Shown: positions 52,415 to 64,000 of the stretch, piece by piece
Layout: each line of letters opens with the position of its first letter
Numbering within the stretch: position 1 is the first letter of the stretch
Origin: Schistosoma haematobium
Lineage: Eukaryota; Platyhelminthes; Trematoda; Strigeidida; Schistosomatidae
DNA length: 64,000 nucleotides
NCBI RefSeq assembly: GCF_000699445.3
Contig: NC_067196.1
Coordinates: forward strand, 24,321,116 to 24,385,115
Reading direction: 5' to 3'
Notes under the pieces: generated by a model
Seen by the model: only the letters and a program-made list of their open reading frames with translations
What the model was told of the DNA's origin: nothing
Database searches by the model: none
Made by a program: the position numbers and the translations under genes

Positions 52415-52950
52415 TTACTTACTTACTTACGCCTGTTACCCCTTCTGGAAGAGCATAGACTGCCCACCAGCATTCTCCATCCAACTCTCTCCCGGACAGT
52501 CCTTTCCAGTTGCTATTTACCCTTTTCACGTTTGCTTCCGATTCCCGACTCAGTATGTTCTTTCGTCTTCCTCTTCTCCGTTTCCCCTCAGGGTTCAGAT
52601 TTAGCTCTCGCTCCGTGATGCAGTTTGATAATTTCAGTCATGTATGTCCCATCCACTTCCAACGCCTTTTCCTAATTTCGTCTTCAGTTAGAAGCTGGTT
52701 TGTTCTCTGTCATAGTAGGTTGTTGCTGATGGTATCCAGTCAACAGATATTGAGTATCTTACGTAAATAACTGTTTATAAATACCATTACTTTTTTTATT
52801 TTTGTGGTGTTTCTTCAAGTTTCAGTTCCGTCGCCCTTCTAAGGTTACTGCCGGTCTCCAACTCGGGTAAAAGAGGAGGGTTGGGCATGAAGTCAGCAAC
52901 CCCATCCCGTAAAAAATAACCTTGCTAAAAAATACGCTAACTAGTAAATG
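52415..52950 (-). mobile_element. RTE family B copy with inverted 5' piece
   Basis: 52415-52830 is the family B 3' end on the minus strand (matching 19048-19400). It abuts 52835-52950, which carries the family B 5' leader (ttactgccggtctccaactcggg...cgctaac) in plus orientation; at 21210-21320 the same leader is on the minus strand. This layout fits a 5'-inverted insertion. Confidence 0.7.
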
Positions 52951-53800
52951 CGAAACTGTAGTAAAAACATGATATATTCATAAACTTCGTTTGTTGTTCC
53001 TAACTCAGGCAATATAGCTCTAAATTTACATAGAGATATCATTTGTTGTGCTAGATAATTAATTACGGACAAAAAATTCAGTTTCAAATATGAATAAATA
53101 CTGTTTAACAATTTTATTTCTTATTATTCAAGGTGATTAAATAGGCATATTCGGAAAAGGATTGTTGATTTTCATCCAGAAATTTCTAACAAAATTATCT
53201 ATCGAGAATACTTTTCCAAAATGTTCTATGAAAAGTTTTGTAACTTTAACGAGGAGAGATTTTCTGAAAATAATGTTCATTGAAAACTCCTTTGAACAGT
53301 AGTCTGATTCTTTTTCTTTAATATGCTAGATAAATATGTCACTAAACTTTCTTTATATCGTAAATCTCAAAGAATACTTGGTGGGATCTCAATAAGAGCT
53401 CTAGTTATATACAACTATCCATGTGTTCATGGAGTAACATTCACCTCAGGACAACAAAGAGGTCCTTCCGATCATCCGATGTAGCGTTTGCCACAAAGTA
53501 CACTCAGTCTTGTGGCACCATATCAATGTTATACAAGATGTCAAGGAAGTTGGCATACTATTTTTTGATTGTTCGGTATAACTGGATTTCGCTTATTTGA
53601 TGTTCATAAATTCATTGTGACAATTAAATCAGCAGTCCAGTTATTCTTTATTAATGCATTGATATATATGTTGTAACATCTCAAAATGTTGGTGATGACG
53701 TTTACTAACTTGCTACTGTGAGGATTCTTTGTTATTGTTCGTTTTGTGAATGGTATTGGATAATAAAGTGTTTCGTCCGTTTTCACTTCAGCAGTGGACA
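52951..53800. other. Intergenic, unclassified
   Basis: AT-rich, nothing recognised. Confidence 0.5.
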
Positions 53801-53879
53801 TCAGGCGTTATTCGGTGTTCGAAACTCCGTAAATTGGTCTAACAACATAAAACCCAAACCTGTAGTCAATTTAATCAAT

Positions 53880-55360
53880 GTCGACATGTTAAAGAACATA
53901 GCATCTAACATACTAGCTTCAATAAATATCGGGTGCCTAACAAATACTCGTGAACTGAAAACACGAGAAAATCAGGCTGGCTTCAGACTTGGTTGTGGCT
54001 GCATCAACCACATATACACGATTCGTTAGGTTCTAGAACACATGCATGCTTATCGGTGTCCAACAATGATGGTTTTTCTTAACTTAAAAGCAGCATTTGA
54101 CTCCGTAGACTGAGAGCTTCTGCAACACTGTCTGTCATTGAAAGGAGTACCTCAGAAGTGCATAAACCTTTTGAGGGCTCTTTACTCAAACACTGTCAAT
54201 CGGGTCAGAGCTTATGGTGAACCGTCATTTGAGTTTGCAACCTTAAGTGATGGCCGACAAGACTATCTACTATCTCCATTTTCGTCTAACTTGATCATAG
54301 ACCTACTGTTGGAAGTAATGTTCTGGTCGTCTGAATTCCAAGGAATTGATCTACCCGGAGGTCCACTTGTCGACTTGCAATACGTAGATGATTCAGTTCC
54401 CTTTGGCGAAGACGCTGATAAAATTCAGAGTCTTTTGGTTGTACTCATCAACAATGCCAGAATGTTTGGGATGCGATTCTCCCCCTCTAAATGCAAGTTG
54501 TTGCTTCAGGAACGGCCTGTGTCAACAGCTGAACTAAGGGAATGAAGTAGTCGAACGCGTCGACAACTTCACTTATCTTGGAAGTCTGATCAGCCACAAT
54601 CGTTTGGCTTCTGACGAAATCTCTACACGGATCCAAAAAGGTCGATTGGTTTTTAACAACCTATGGCAAATGGGAGATATCCATCAATTAAGGGACGAGT
54701 ATACTGTGCAGTAGTTCGTTCTGTTCTTGTTTACGGCTACTGATATTTGACCACAGATGTCTTAGAAATATTGCTCGCATCTTCTGGGATCTCCGGGTAA
54801 GTAATAGCGAAGTTAGACGCATAATATTAGGAAATGGTGGCAAATCAGTTGATGAGGTTGTGAATATTCATCGACTGAGATGGTCGGACCATGTTTTACG
54901 TATGCCCAACCACCGATTACCACGGCGAGCAATGTTGACTAGTGTTGGAGACGAATGGAAGAAAGTTAGGGGCGGCATCAGTCCATAAAGTCACTAACTT
55001 CTGATCTGAGCCATGTTGGTAGATGCAGACTACTTGGTTGGGGTCCGCGTGACTATCGTAACCAAACGTTGGAGACTCTGTGTAACATGGCTCAGAATCG
55101 ACCACTATGGCGTAGGTGTATACATTCTCTGTGTTAACTTAAACCGTGAGATTAAAATTGCTTCATACCTTTCTTTCTACGAACTAATTCTTTCTCCCAG
55201 TATTATATCTTTACACGCAATCTTTCTTTTATATATTACTACCATTGAAGTAGCTTCTATGAATTTTTGTGTTCATCTGTTGTACTAATGAGAGATAGCA
55301 ACATGATCACATGCATTTATGCGCTTGGTCTTATGTTGCAGCTGACTGACTGACTACCAC
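53880..55360 (+). mobile_element. RTE family A copy, plus strand, RT to 3' end
   Basis: Includes RT fingers/palm (54138-54545), a frameshifted RT C-terminus (about 54550-55000: RLRWSDHVLRMPNHRLPRRA-like) and the 3' tail ending at gcagctgactgactgac (about 55355). The 5' half including the endonuclease is absent. Confidence 0.82.
54138..54545 (+). pseudogene. RTE family A RT palm with YVDD
   Basis: [39 protein letters not shown] and [16 protein letters not shown] show a family A RT core with YVDD intact. It shares the odd [11 protein letters not shown] block with 13303-13635 on the other side of the SOS gene. Frames before and after are broken. Confidence 0.85.
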
Positions 55361-56630
55361 ATGTTATATGATGCAGTTGTCTCTTTAGTTGTTGTCATTT
55401 TATACATAAGGATTACAAATTTAACTAAATAAAATAAAAAATTCTGTCTGCAGATTTTAAAAAAAAACTTAAATTCACATACCAGACATAATTCCCTTGG
55501 TAGTTGTCAATCTACAAATGACAACTAAATGAATACATCATAACAATATATACTAACATATTACAACATATAGAACACAATTACTCTAAGAATCCATATG
55601 TTCACATATTTCTGATTGTTTTTATTGACAAGAAAAAAAAACAATCTAATGAATCCTCTCTAGGACATTTTTTCTTCATTGAACCATATCTGATACACAA
55701 GATAGATCGAGTGAATGACTCAAACATTTTGCCTGTATAAGTTAGTAACAAACATTCAAGTATTCTACTTCTTTTTTCCTGTGTGTGTCAAAAAAAAAAT
55801 AAAAACCTGAATAACTTTTTAACAGATTAAGTTGAGCAGAAACAAGAAAAGAAAAGATTTTGTTTCACTTAATAGAATAAATGAGATCTATAAATGAAAT
55901 GTATTAAAAATTGTATTTAGGTCATTCACTATTGAGAAATAGAGGTCGAAACAAATCAGTATGGAAATAAAGCTTAATATTTCAGAATTTTTCTCTTTTT
56001 TTTAATGATTGAATAAATATTCCTTATAAAGTTTATTTAGATAATGAAGAAATAATTACATACTACTAGTAATAATAAATTAATTAATGATTATAACTTC
56101 AGGCTAAAAATAAATGGAATAATTCAATGGTAACTAGTTCTTTCTTCTTTTTTTTTAAAAAAAAATAAGGTACTTAAAAGTATTTTCTTAGTGATATTGA
56201 TTAAGATCGTGAATGGATTAGAATAGATAATAGAAGAGAATTATGTAAGTATTACCGATGTTGAAAACAACTTAAGTTTATCTTTGAATAAATGCAAAAT
56301 TGACGAGATTATAATTTATCGACGAACTAATCAGATATAAGATAACAGGTCTCGGATTTTGGCGCGAAATTTACTCATCTATTTGGTTAAATAGATTCAT
56401 GACATCATAGCTGATGTCATTTCGTGATGAAAACCCTAAATCTAATTTCTAACTATAATCATCAAATATAAATTATAATTATAATTCACTATACAGGTTT
56501 ATAACCGTCATTTAGTCCTTGTTATTAGGTGGACATTCTCAAGGTCACTTTAGCATCGCTAAAAGTTTTCCCTAAAATTATAATCTCACCGTAAATTTTT
56601 AATAGTCTGTTCCAACATTCAAAACTAATA
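55361..56630. other. Intergenic AT-rich DNA
   Basis: Very AT-rich, many poly-A/T tracts, nothing recognised. Confidence 0.5.
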
Positions 56631-56681
56631 TGATTGAAATCATGAGTCAATTGAAGCTAGACCACCATGGAAAACCTGGAA

Positions 56682-56728
56682 GCACTGGACGGCCGTTTCG
56701 TCCTAGTACGGGACTCCTAAGCAGTGGG
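56682..56728 (-). ncRNA. Hammerhead, copy 5, probably inactive
   Basis: The minus strand keeps stem II (GTCCCGTACTAGGAC), GAAAC, stem III and GUC, but the core reads CTTAGGA, losing the invariant G of CUGANGA. Confidence 0.75.
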
Positions 56729-56816
56729 CATCCTCAGTGGTCTAGTTGGTTAGGCGCCTGGCGCGAGACGGATAGGTCCTGAGTTTGAATCTCGCGAGGT
56801 GCGGGTTCGTGGATGC

Positions 56817-56862
56817 GCATTTCTGAGGAGTTCCATATCAGGATGAAACAGCCGTCCAGTGC
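56817..56862 (+). ncRNA. Hammerhead, copy 6
   Basis: Core CTGAGGA and GAAAC intact, stem II GTTCC/GGAT (one wobble), cleavage triplet GUC. Stem I GCATTT/CAGTGC loses the pair next to the core, and stem III reads ACAGCCGT. Confidence 0.7.
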
Positions 56863-56912
56863 TTCCAGGATTTCCATGGTGATTTAGCTTCAATTGACTC
56901 ATGTTTCAATCA

Positions 56913-57340
56913 AAAACTTAACAATCTTCACAACCCCTAAACTGAAAACTAATATGATTGATCAATATTTTAATCGGTTTTTACAATGTTTAAGTGCTCA
57001 CAACGTACAATATATGTCTTTCAACTAAGAGAATAATAGAATTTTACATAATACATAAATCATAGTGACTTTAGTTTATATAAACATATTTTATGTATAC
57101 ATGAACAGGAAGAGATAGTAACAACCAAATTGTTTAATTTTAAGATCTTTGGATAAATTCGTATGATTAATTAAAATTTATGTGTTAACAGTTATTAGTG
57201 GTTTAGTTAACAAATGTATTCATTAACTTAATTCCCTTGTTAGCGTTCTCTTATAATATACACATAAATACAAATTTGCACATGTGAATGTAATGCATCA
57301 AAATCCTTACAACCAGAATGATTCGGTTGTTTTGATTAGT
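56913..57340. other. Intergenic AT-rich DNA
   Basis: Nothing recognised. Confidence 0.5.
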
Positions 57341-57343
57341 TTA

Positions 57344-57703
57344 TCACGTTAGTAAACTCGGTCCTTCCTCCTTTGGTCCATGTGAGTCAATCGAGTCTGA
57401 GCTTATTTGAGATGACTTTACTTCTATTTGTGTATTGATAGAATGAGTATGATTTTATCCATCTCCATTACGCTTGTTAAGATATCTTTTGGTAGCATTC
57501 ACCACTGCAATGGCTTCGGAAAGTAAGCCATTTACGTCGCAGTAGCATTGTTGACACAAACATATGCACCCGTTTTTTTGAAAGCCATTGGCGTTAGATT
57601 CATGCAAACTTTGTGTTACCATACTTTGCATTCATCGGGCTGTATCCCACTTCCCGCTGGGTTTTATCAGCTCGGGCGTTGACAATTTCTCTTTTTGCAC
57701 TAT
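57344..57703 (-). pseudogene. Coding-like remnant with Cys cluster, two in-frame stops
   Basis: One minus-strand frame is open from 57703 to a final TGA (57344-57346) apart from a TGA at 57632-57634 and a TAA at 57455-57457. It reads VQKEKLSTPELIKPSGKWDT, then a 58-residue ATG-started piece (57631-57455) with GFQKNGCICLCQQCYCDVNG and AIAVVNATKRYLNKRNGDG, then SSDSIDSHGPKEEGPSLLT. The base composition is more balanced than the DNA around it. It is preceded by a possible acceptor (gaatag). I do not recognise the protein. It could be a pseudogene, an exon of a minus-strand gene misread by me, or a retroelement piece; other frames are also partly open. Confidence 0.35.
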
Positions 57704-57709
57704 TCAGTC

Positions 57710-59770
57710 ATCCATCAGAGGTTTTTAAATAAGTTAGGCTCAAAAAGCATGTGCAGACAAAAACTGATAACCAGAAAACAATGAAACCCTAAAAAGTGTT
57801 AGATCCAAAAGTGCAATAAAAAAACAACTTTCAACTTCTTTATACCCTTATATTTCAAAAAAGTATTGATAAATAAATTAGCGCTTATTCCTTTAATCAT
57901 TTTAAAATTGCATAACCTGTAGTGTCGGTTACTATGTTAAGCCCACATAACTTATTCTAGCTTCTAAAAAGGCCAATTTATCCATTCTTCTTGAGTCACG
58001 TTTTGACCTTGTCAATTATTCACTTAATGACACTGTTTTTATATGAGTGTATATGTGTGGACATCTTATCCTACTCATCATATGTCTGTAGCTTATTTTT
58101 GTGTGATTATAAATATTGATTAACACTTGATTAAATTGAGTTGGCTCACACGCCTTCTCCACTGCACGTCATTTCACTTCGCTTTATTACTTTGGTTGTC
58201 TGTTCAAATCAATAGGTGTAAAAATATTCCCATTCAAAATGCATTCTCGTACTTGACTTATTCAGTTCCGTTATTCACTATAATGAGAGTTAAGTTGACA
58301 ATTTTATACAAGGAATGATAATATGTATATCTCAATAGCAAACAGAAACAATCAAACAGGAGTCAGATATAGGGCCACTAAATACCTTTGATCACCTTTT
58401 TTTAAATCAAACTCTAGGTTTTATAAATATATGTTTATCATACCTATTATCATTAATACATCGGTATAAGTCCATTTAACAAATAGTCATCAGCTTTATC
58501 ATTATTATTAGTAATATTGAATAGCTGATTGACTAAATAATTATATATATATACTACTATAGATGATTATAATAGAATGTTAACATTCATTAGTTATCCG
58601 GTAATGATCAGTATCACGTTTGTCTAAACCATTTCTATGTTGATTGGACTATGTCTAACAACTTAAAATATGTTCACTATATTCAGATTTTAGATGGTTA
58701 GAGGTACTTTACAAAATTTTCTATCTTCACTTGATACATAGTGATTTTTATCATTAAAAAGTTCAATTTTCTTATGTTACATCATAGCCATATATGAACA
58801 AAATGTCATTTTTCATAAATATCTAATATAAGTTGAATAAAAGAACTCATAGACTATAATAATTATTAATAATCAGTACAATAATGTTTGTATGTTCTAT
58901 TGATTGAATAATAAAAAAGAAGATTTGTTTCTTAGATAACTATTTAATCTTAAATTATATTCATTGTGTAATAAGAGGACGAAGATTATCAGAACTATGT
59001 GATATATTAGCGTAATACATTTCAAACAAGGATAAACATCTATCATCTTCTATTACCAAACACATAATTGAAACAGTTTATAAGATTGATCTTAACTCAG
59101 CTTTTGTGGTGATGTACACAAGTGTAAAAGGTCGTATACTAAGGTTTATGGAAGCCTTAGCCATACGAAAATTCAAACTTCCTATCTGTTTTCAAAAACA
59201 GTTTGTTCTCACCTTAAACCTACCCTGGTAATATTTGGCTTATTATTCAGAGTGATGACGTTTCAAATTGTTTTCACATTATTATTATTATCTGTATTGT
59301 TCTTATCTCCTCTTACCCTCCATTTCTAATCTAGTTGACCTTTTATTTTTTATATATAAATGTTCTTAACAAGTGTATTATATGTGATCAGATTGTTCGA
59401 AATGTATTGCGCTAATACATCATCATCATCATCATATAGTTCTAATAATCTTTATCTTCTTATTACACTATCGAAATTTATCAAAGGAACTAATTGCTTT
59501 ATATTCATTATAACAAAAAAAATACTCAACATTAAAATATTTAATAAATTCTTCTGATCTAATTTGTTTTAATAAAATCCATCTTTTCTTTTTAAATCAA
59601 ATAACTACACTGTTGAAGTAAATTTATAATTACAATGTCAATATAACATAATTATTCATAATCGAAAATTATTTACTAAATATGACTTTGTTTTAAAATT
59701 ATGAAATTAAAAAGAAACAACTTTCTCGTTAATTAGAGTGAAATAAATGAACTAAGGAATAATAACCTTA
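57710..59770. other. Intergenic AT-rich DNA
   Basis: No feature recognised apart from a slightly less AT-rich stretch at 58127-58260 that could not be assigned. Confidence 0.5.
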
Positions 59771-59773
59771 TTA

Positions 59774-60205
59774 GCAAAGATGGACAGCAGCTAGTAATGG
59801 AATCCAGGATGCGAGTTTCCTCTTATTTGGGACTCGTTAACTGAATGTACCTGTACCTCATAATTGATGTCCACTTAAGGACTCGAAACCATCAGAGTTC
59901 GTTTCAAACACTATCGCGTTATCCACTTGCTTACTGAGTCTTGATAGCCACTTGTTGTGCGATTGGGTGAAGTTTCAATTTACTTGATATTGTCTACTTG
60001 AGTAAACATCAAATCTGAGATACAGCTACATCTCGCTGATGAGTCCCGAATAGGATAAAACGTGCGTCCTGAATTCCACTGCTAGCCACTTTCCATCTTT
60101 GCTTAAAACGCTTGTGAATTAAGGCAATATCGAGACAATTCGCATAGTATGTACATATGTCAGTAAGGGACGGATCGATTGCAGTCCTAAAACATCAATG
60201 AGAAG
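59774..60205. repeat. Fold-back repeat with hammerhead-like cores
   Basis: Left arm 59774-59875 and right arm about 60010-60113 are inverted repeats over about 100 nt (gcaaagatgga...ggctagcagtggaat versus the reverse complement). The right arm, plus strand, has a hairpin GAGAT...ATCTC followed by CTGATGA and stem II GTCCC/GGAT, then TAAAAC where GAAAC is expected. The unit continues to 60205, matching 33715-33911 in inverse orientation. Confidence 0.7.
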
Positions 60206-60479
60206 ATTCAAGTAAACAACACCAAGTGAATTTAGGAAAAATAACTGTTATAGAAAGATAGGACTTTATTTACATTGTAGATTTTTTTCTGTTATCCACA
60301 ACTAGGAAATAATATTATTGATTAGATTTTAAAAAAATGAAATACACTACTCATATTCTATGTTAGAAAAGTTCTGAATAAAGTTAAATTCGATATGTTG
60401 AATAAGAAAGATGACTATAAAGCAATAAATCTGTCAAAATGTTTAAAAAAACTCCATATGGTTTGAATGAAATATGGTA

Positions 60480-60955
60480 AGCAGTGGAATCCAAAACATG
60501 AGTTTCACCCTATTTTTCCAGTCAAAATATCAACAATGGAAAAATCTAGTCTTTCTTGTCCAACCTGCGTCCAATATGTTTCACTGATTCCAAGCACCCC
60601 CAGGTTGTATCTCCTCATTTCTGCAGCAACTTGGATGACTCTCTCGGTCTCCTACATTGTACAAACATTCCACGTACCTAAATTAATGGTTGCTCTGGTT
60701 GTTAGAAGGGGCATCAGCCTCCTGACTTCCGAAGGAACTGGGCTTTCATCATGAGACGTCATAACTCTTCTAAATGAAGACCTTCTAACTTCCAGGACAG
60801 AGTTTAAATGGTTTGAATTATTTTTTCTGGTTAGCGTTTTTTAGCGAGTTAGTTTTCTACGGGATGTGGTCGTTAACCCCATGCACAACCCATGTTCTTT
60901 ATCCGGGTTTGGGACCGGCAGCATTCCCAGAGGGGCTCTAGGCAGAGTTAATGGA
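60480..60955 (-). mobile_element. RTE family B 5' end fragment
   Basis: Minus-strand leader matching 21110-21335 (gggaccggcagcattccc; ctggttagcgttttttagcgag). The frame on the other strand (60467-60754) is a shadow. No RT part is attached. Confidence 0.7.
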
Positions 60956-62740
60956 ATAATCTAATCCATTTCAAATTGAAATTATGTGCATTTGTTTGTT
61001 TATTTATAGGTTGAGTGTATGAAGGATATGAATCCACAATATAAATAAATTAATCTTATTCTACCACACTTGTTGTCTTTGGCTAACTAAAATTGATACA
61101 CGGAAAAAAAACTGTATAGTATTTCATGTTTAGCTTAGATGACAATAGTATTTTATGTGATGATGTCATGCTCAGTATGAGGAAACAGTTAAAAAGATAT
61201 AATTCAGACTAAAAGTATTCATACAAGACCATTCAAAACAGAGACTATGATAATATTTTTTTAAGAATTTAATCAATGTGCATAATCATCTTTTATTTGA
61301 TATCAGATGTATACATTTATCCACACCGGCTACCTTGACGCTTGGTGACATCTGGTAAAGGAGTAATCTGAAAGAAGGTTAGAAGAAACCAAGCTATTAT
61401 ATGCCATCAGTTCATGAAGTCATTGATTACTGGGCTAGGTCGGGTTAATAGTCGAGTAATTCTTGGTTGAGATCTGTAAGATAACCAGTGATTGAGTCAC
61501 ATCGTTGTGTCAGTGACAATAACCTAGATTCATTCAATATTTATCTTAATCTAGATCTTGAGTTTCGATTTTTACTCATTTACAATTTTTTAGTTCTTTC
61601 TTCTAGAATTATATTCTGAATGTTCACTTTTTTTGACTATCATTGTTTCTACAATCATTTTAACTTCTTTGTTATTCATCTCGTTAGGTTAATATTGGTA
61701 TGAAAACTTGAGCTAACGTACATTTGTTCCAAGTTATACATTAATTAAAACGATATATTTATTATCATTTACAATCTTTAACCTCTCAATTCTGTAAACG
61801 TTTATTATCTTGAAAAAAACACAACAACTTTGAATCTAATTTCATAGATGGAATCTTTTGATTAATATTCATTTCCATTTATGATACACTAATGTTTACA
61901 AACGTATATTCTCATCATTTGTATCTCTTGACCTTTACAATATATTGATGTCACTTTAAACAATTATAACATTATAAAGAGCAATTTAAATAACACGAAG
62001 AATTGTTAAAAAACAAAATAAATTCTGTCAAGTCGATTGAATAATAAATTTTAAAAAAAAATCTGTGTCGACGAACCAAGGGTGAACTCGAGGAAGCTGT
62101 AGGAGGCTCAGAAGGAGCCGAAGATATTCCATCCAGTCACCTTTTGGTAGAATATTCTAAAATTCCTATGTGTAGCTTCCTGACTGGACAACTTTAATAA
62201 CCCCATGTATGCGGATTGGTGGACTGTAATGATGATTTCGTTCTTAATAAAATCTATAAATACCTGACAATTTTGTACTATAATTGACACTGTTTGGAAC
62301 AATATTCCTTTCATTAGTCTTCTGTCTTCTTATTGCGACTTGGAAGGGTGTTGGTGTTTTAGTGCTCGGTTATACGCAGTATATCAAGAAAACAACCTTC
62401 AAGATATAACACGAACTAATATGGATATTCACAGCGTGAACTGATTACCATACAATCAGTCAAAACTAATTGTATCATATGCATGAGTAATGAACATTTA
62501 CACAAATATTTCATGAATACTTCTTCTGATCATAATTTTATAAAACTATTTATCACCTTAAAATAAATAAAACTATTTGTTTTTATGTAAGTAGATTAAT
62601 AGTAAATTATAAGATTATAATTATAAGTTAAAATTAATTTTATATTATCGTGTTAATTATCAATTTGAAATGAATTATTAAATGATCTTCACTTAGTAAT
62701 TGTTTACTTGAATTTTCTTATTTGATGAATTACTATTCAT
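60956..62740. other. Intergenic AT-rich DNA with a decayed RTE tail
   Basis: 61350-61560 resembles the family A 3' end on the plus strand (agttcatgaagtcattgattactgggct; cagtgattgagtcac). 62070-62400 is richer in GC but not recognised. Confidence 0.45.
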
Positions 62741-62744
62741 CCAA

Positions 62745-64000
62745 TTGCCGATTCAATATGTTCTTTCGTCTTCCACTTCTCCGTTTCTCTTCAGGATTCT
62801 AAGTTGGCGCTTGGTTTGTGATTCATTTTGATGATTTCCGTAATGTGTGTCCAATCTACCTCCAACGTCTTTTCCTAATTTCCTCTTCACGTAGAAGCTA
62901 GTTTGTTCTCTCCCACAATAGATTATTGCTGACAGTATCCGGACAACGGACATGGCGTATCTTACATAGACAGCTGCTTATAAATATTTGTGCTATTTTG
63001 ATGATGGTTGTGGTAGTTCTCCAAGTTTCAGCTCGATACAGTAGAACTGTCTCGACGTTCGTATTGAAAATTCTAATTTTGATATTGGTTGACAGTTGTT
63101 TCGAGTTCTATATATTCCTCAACTGTAAGAATGTTGTCCTTGCTTTGCTTATCCTTGCATTTACATTTGCATCAGATCCTCCTTATTCATCGATGATGCT
63201 GCTCAAGTACGTGAAAATTTCCATCTTTTCCAGGGCTTATCCATCAAGTGTGATTGGGTTGGTGTTCTTTGTGTTGTATTTGACTAGTTTGCTTTTTCTT
63301 ATGTGTATGCTGAGGCCTACTGATGGAGTGGCTTCTGCTACTCTGTTTGTCTTGACCTGCATTTGTTGTTGTGTGTGGGATAGAAGGACCAGGTCACCTG
63401 CGAAGGTCCAAATCGTCTAGTTACATTCAAATAGTTCATCGTATCCCGTGTTTCCCCTGAGATTTGGAGGTCTTTATAATCCAGTCGACCACCAAACGAG
63501 AAAGTGGATGAGAGTAAGCAGCCTTGTCTGACACCGGTTTTCACTTAGAATGTGACTGTCGGCTGTCCTGAGTGCACAGCTTTGCACCGTAGTCCGTCGT
63601 ATGAATTCCATATGATGTTGACAATCTTCTCAGGTATACCATAGTGTCGAAGAAAATTCCGTAAGGTTCTCCTATCTAATTTGTCAAACGCCTTCTCATA
63701 GTCAAGGTAATTGATGTGTTATGAGGAATTCCATTGAATTGATTGCTCAACAATGATCCATAGTGTCGCAATTTGGTCAATGCACAACCGATCCTTACGG
63801 AATCCAGCATGTTGATCTCGAAGTTGGGCGTCTACTGAATGTTTCATTCGGTCCAACAACACTGTTGGTAGTTAGATGGCTCTTTAGTTCTCCCACATTC
63901 TGAGATCCCCTTTCTTTGGTATCTTGATAAGGTATCCTTCTTTCCGGTCTGTTGACACTTGTTCTTCCTCTGGAATCTTCCTGAACAGGATGTGGAGCAT
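62745..64000 (-). mobile_element. RTE family B copy, RT region, cut by window end
   Basis: Matches 19170-20420 at a fixed offset of 43580. The minus strand carries RT palm ([11 protein letters not shown] near 63544) and the C-terminal part. Identity is complete by eye from about 62829 to 63971 and lower outside. It continues past the right edge. Confidence 0.85.

Larger units (their letters stand above)
56632..56912. repeat. Head-to-head pair of S-alpha copies forming a fold-back
   Basis: 56632-56728 is the ribozyme end of an S-alpha copy on the minus strand. 56730-56912 is a nearly complete tRNA-like half plus ribozyme end on the plus strand. The two ribozyme ends (about 95 nt each) are inverted repeats; the tRNA-like half (56730-56816) forms the loop. 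Confidence 0.8.

Noticed and set aside
60467..60754. 95-codon plus-strand frame
   Set aside because: Antisense of the RTE family B 5' region on the minus strand.
1..64000. CRISPR arrays, operons, bacterial-type ribosome binding sites, viral genomes
   Set aside because: The window is animal DNA with spliced genes; no regularly spaced repeats and no virus-like gene set beyond retroelements were seen.

Overview
The window looks like genomic DNA of a blood fluke, genus Schistosoma (species not resolved). The evidence is AT-rich DNA with one split gene spread over 41 kb, tiny introns near the gene's 5' end, tRNA-like SINEs carrying hammerhead ribozymes (the schistosome S-alpha type), RTE-type non-LTR retrotransposons, a CsRn1/Boudicca-type gypsy element and a Penelope-like fragment. 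No bacterial-style gene, tRNA gene, rRNA or CRISPR array was seen.

Layout. 1-6113: a decayed gypsy-class LTR retrotransposon on the minus strand (gag with an in-frame stop and a frameshift, pol with protease, RT, RNase H and integrase, and a shifted integrase tail). Its gag-pol junction has a complete-looking -1 frameshift signal. 6114-7690: upstream region of the main gene. 7746-49092 (+): a Son-of-sevenless (SOS) Ras guanine-nucleotide exchange factor. I rebuilt it from 22 coding exons whose phases all agree, giving a protein of about 1865 residues in the order histone fold, DH, PH, REM, RasGEF, proline-rich tail. The introns carry RTE fragments, hammerhead SINEs, fold-back repeats and (TA)n tracts. 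49093-64000: AT-rich intergenic DNA with a Penelope-like GIY-YIG remnant (50.6-51.3 kb), RTE copies (52.4, 53.9-55.4, 60.5 and 62.7-64.0 kb), two fold-back repeats (56.6 and 59.8 kb) and a coding-like minus-strand remnant at 57.3-57.7 kb.

Function. SOS links receptor tyrosine kinases to Ras. By family knowledge the proline-rich tail (four PxxP motifs seen here) binds SH3 domains of a GRB2/SEM-5 adaptor, DH-PH and the histone fold place and restrain the protein at the membrane, and REM-RasGEF loads Ras with GTP. This copy is unusual: serine/threonine/asparagine-rich inserts of about 238 and 110 residues interrupt the DH and PH domains, and one RasGEF core segment has diverged.

Two RTE families each show a long identical tract (about 1143 bp and about 468 bp) between copies whose flanks are diverged. 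This suggests gene conversion or very recent copying. All exon borders were read by eye from GT/AG signals, phase and similarity to animal SOS; no search or transcript was available. Residue numbers refer to this reconstruction.
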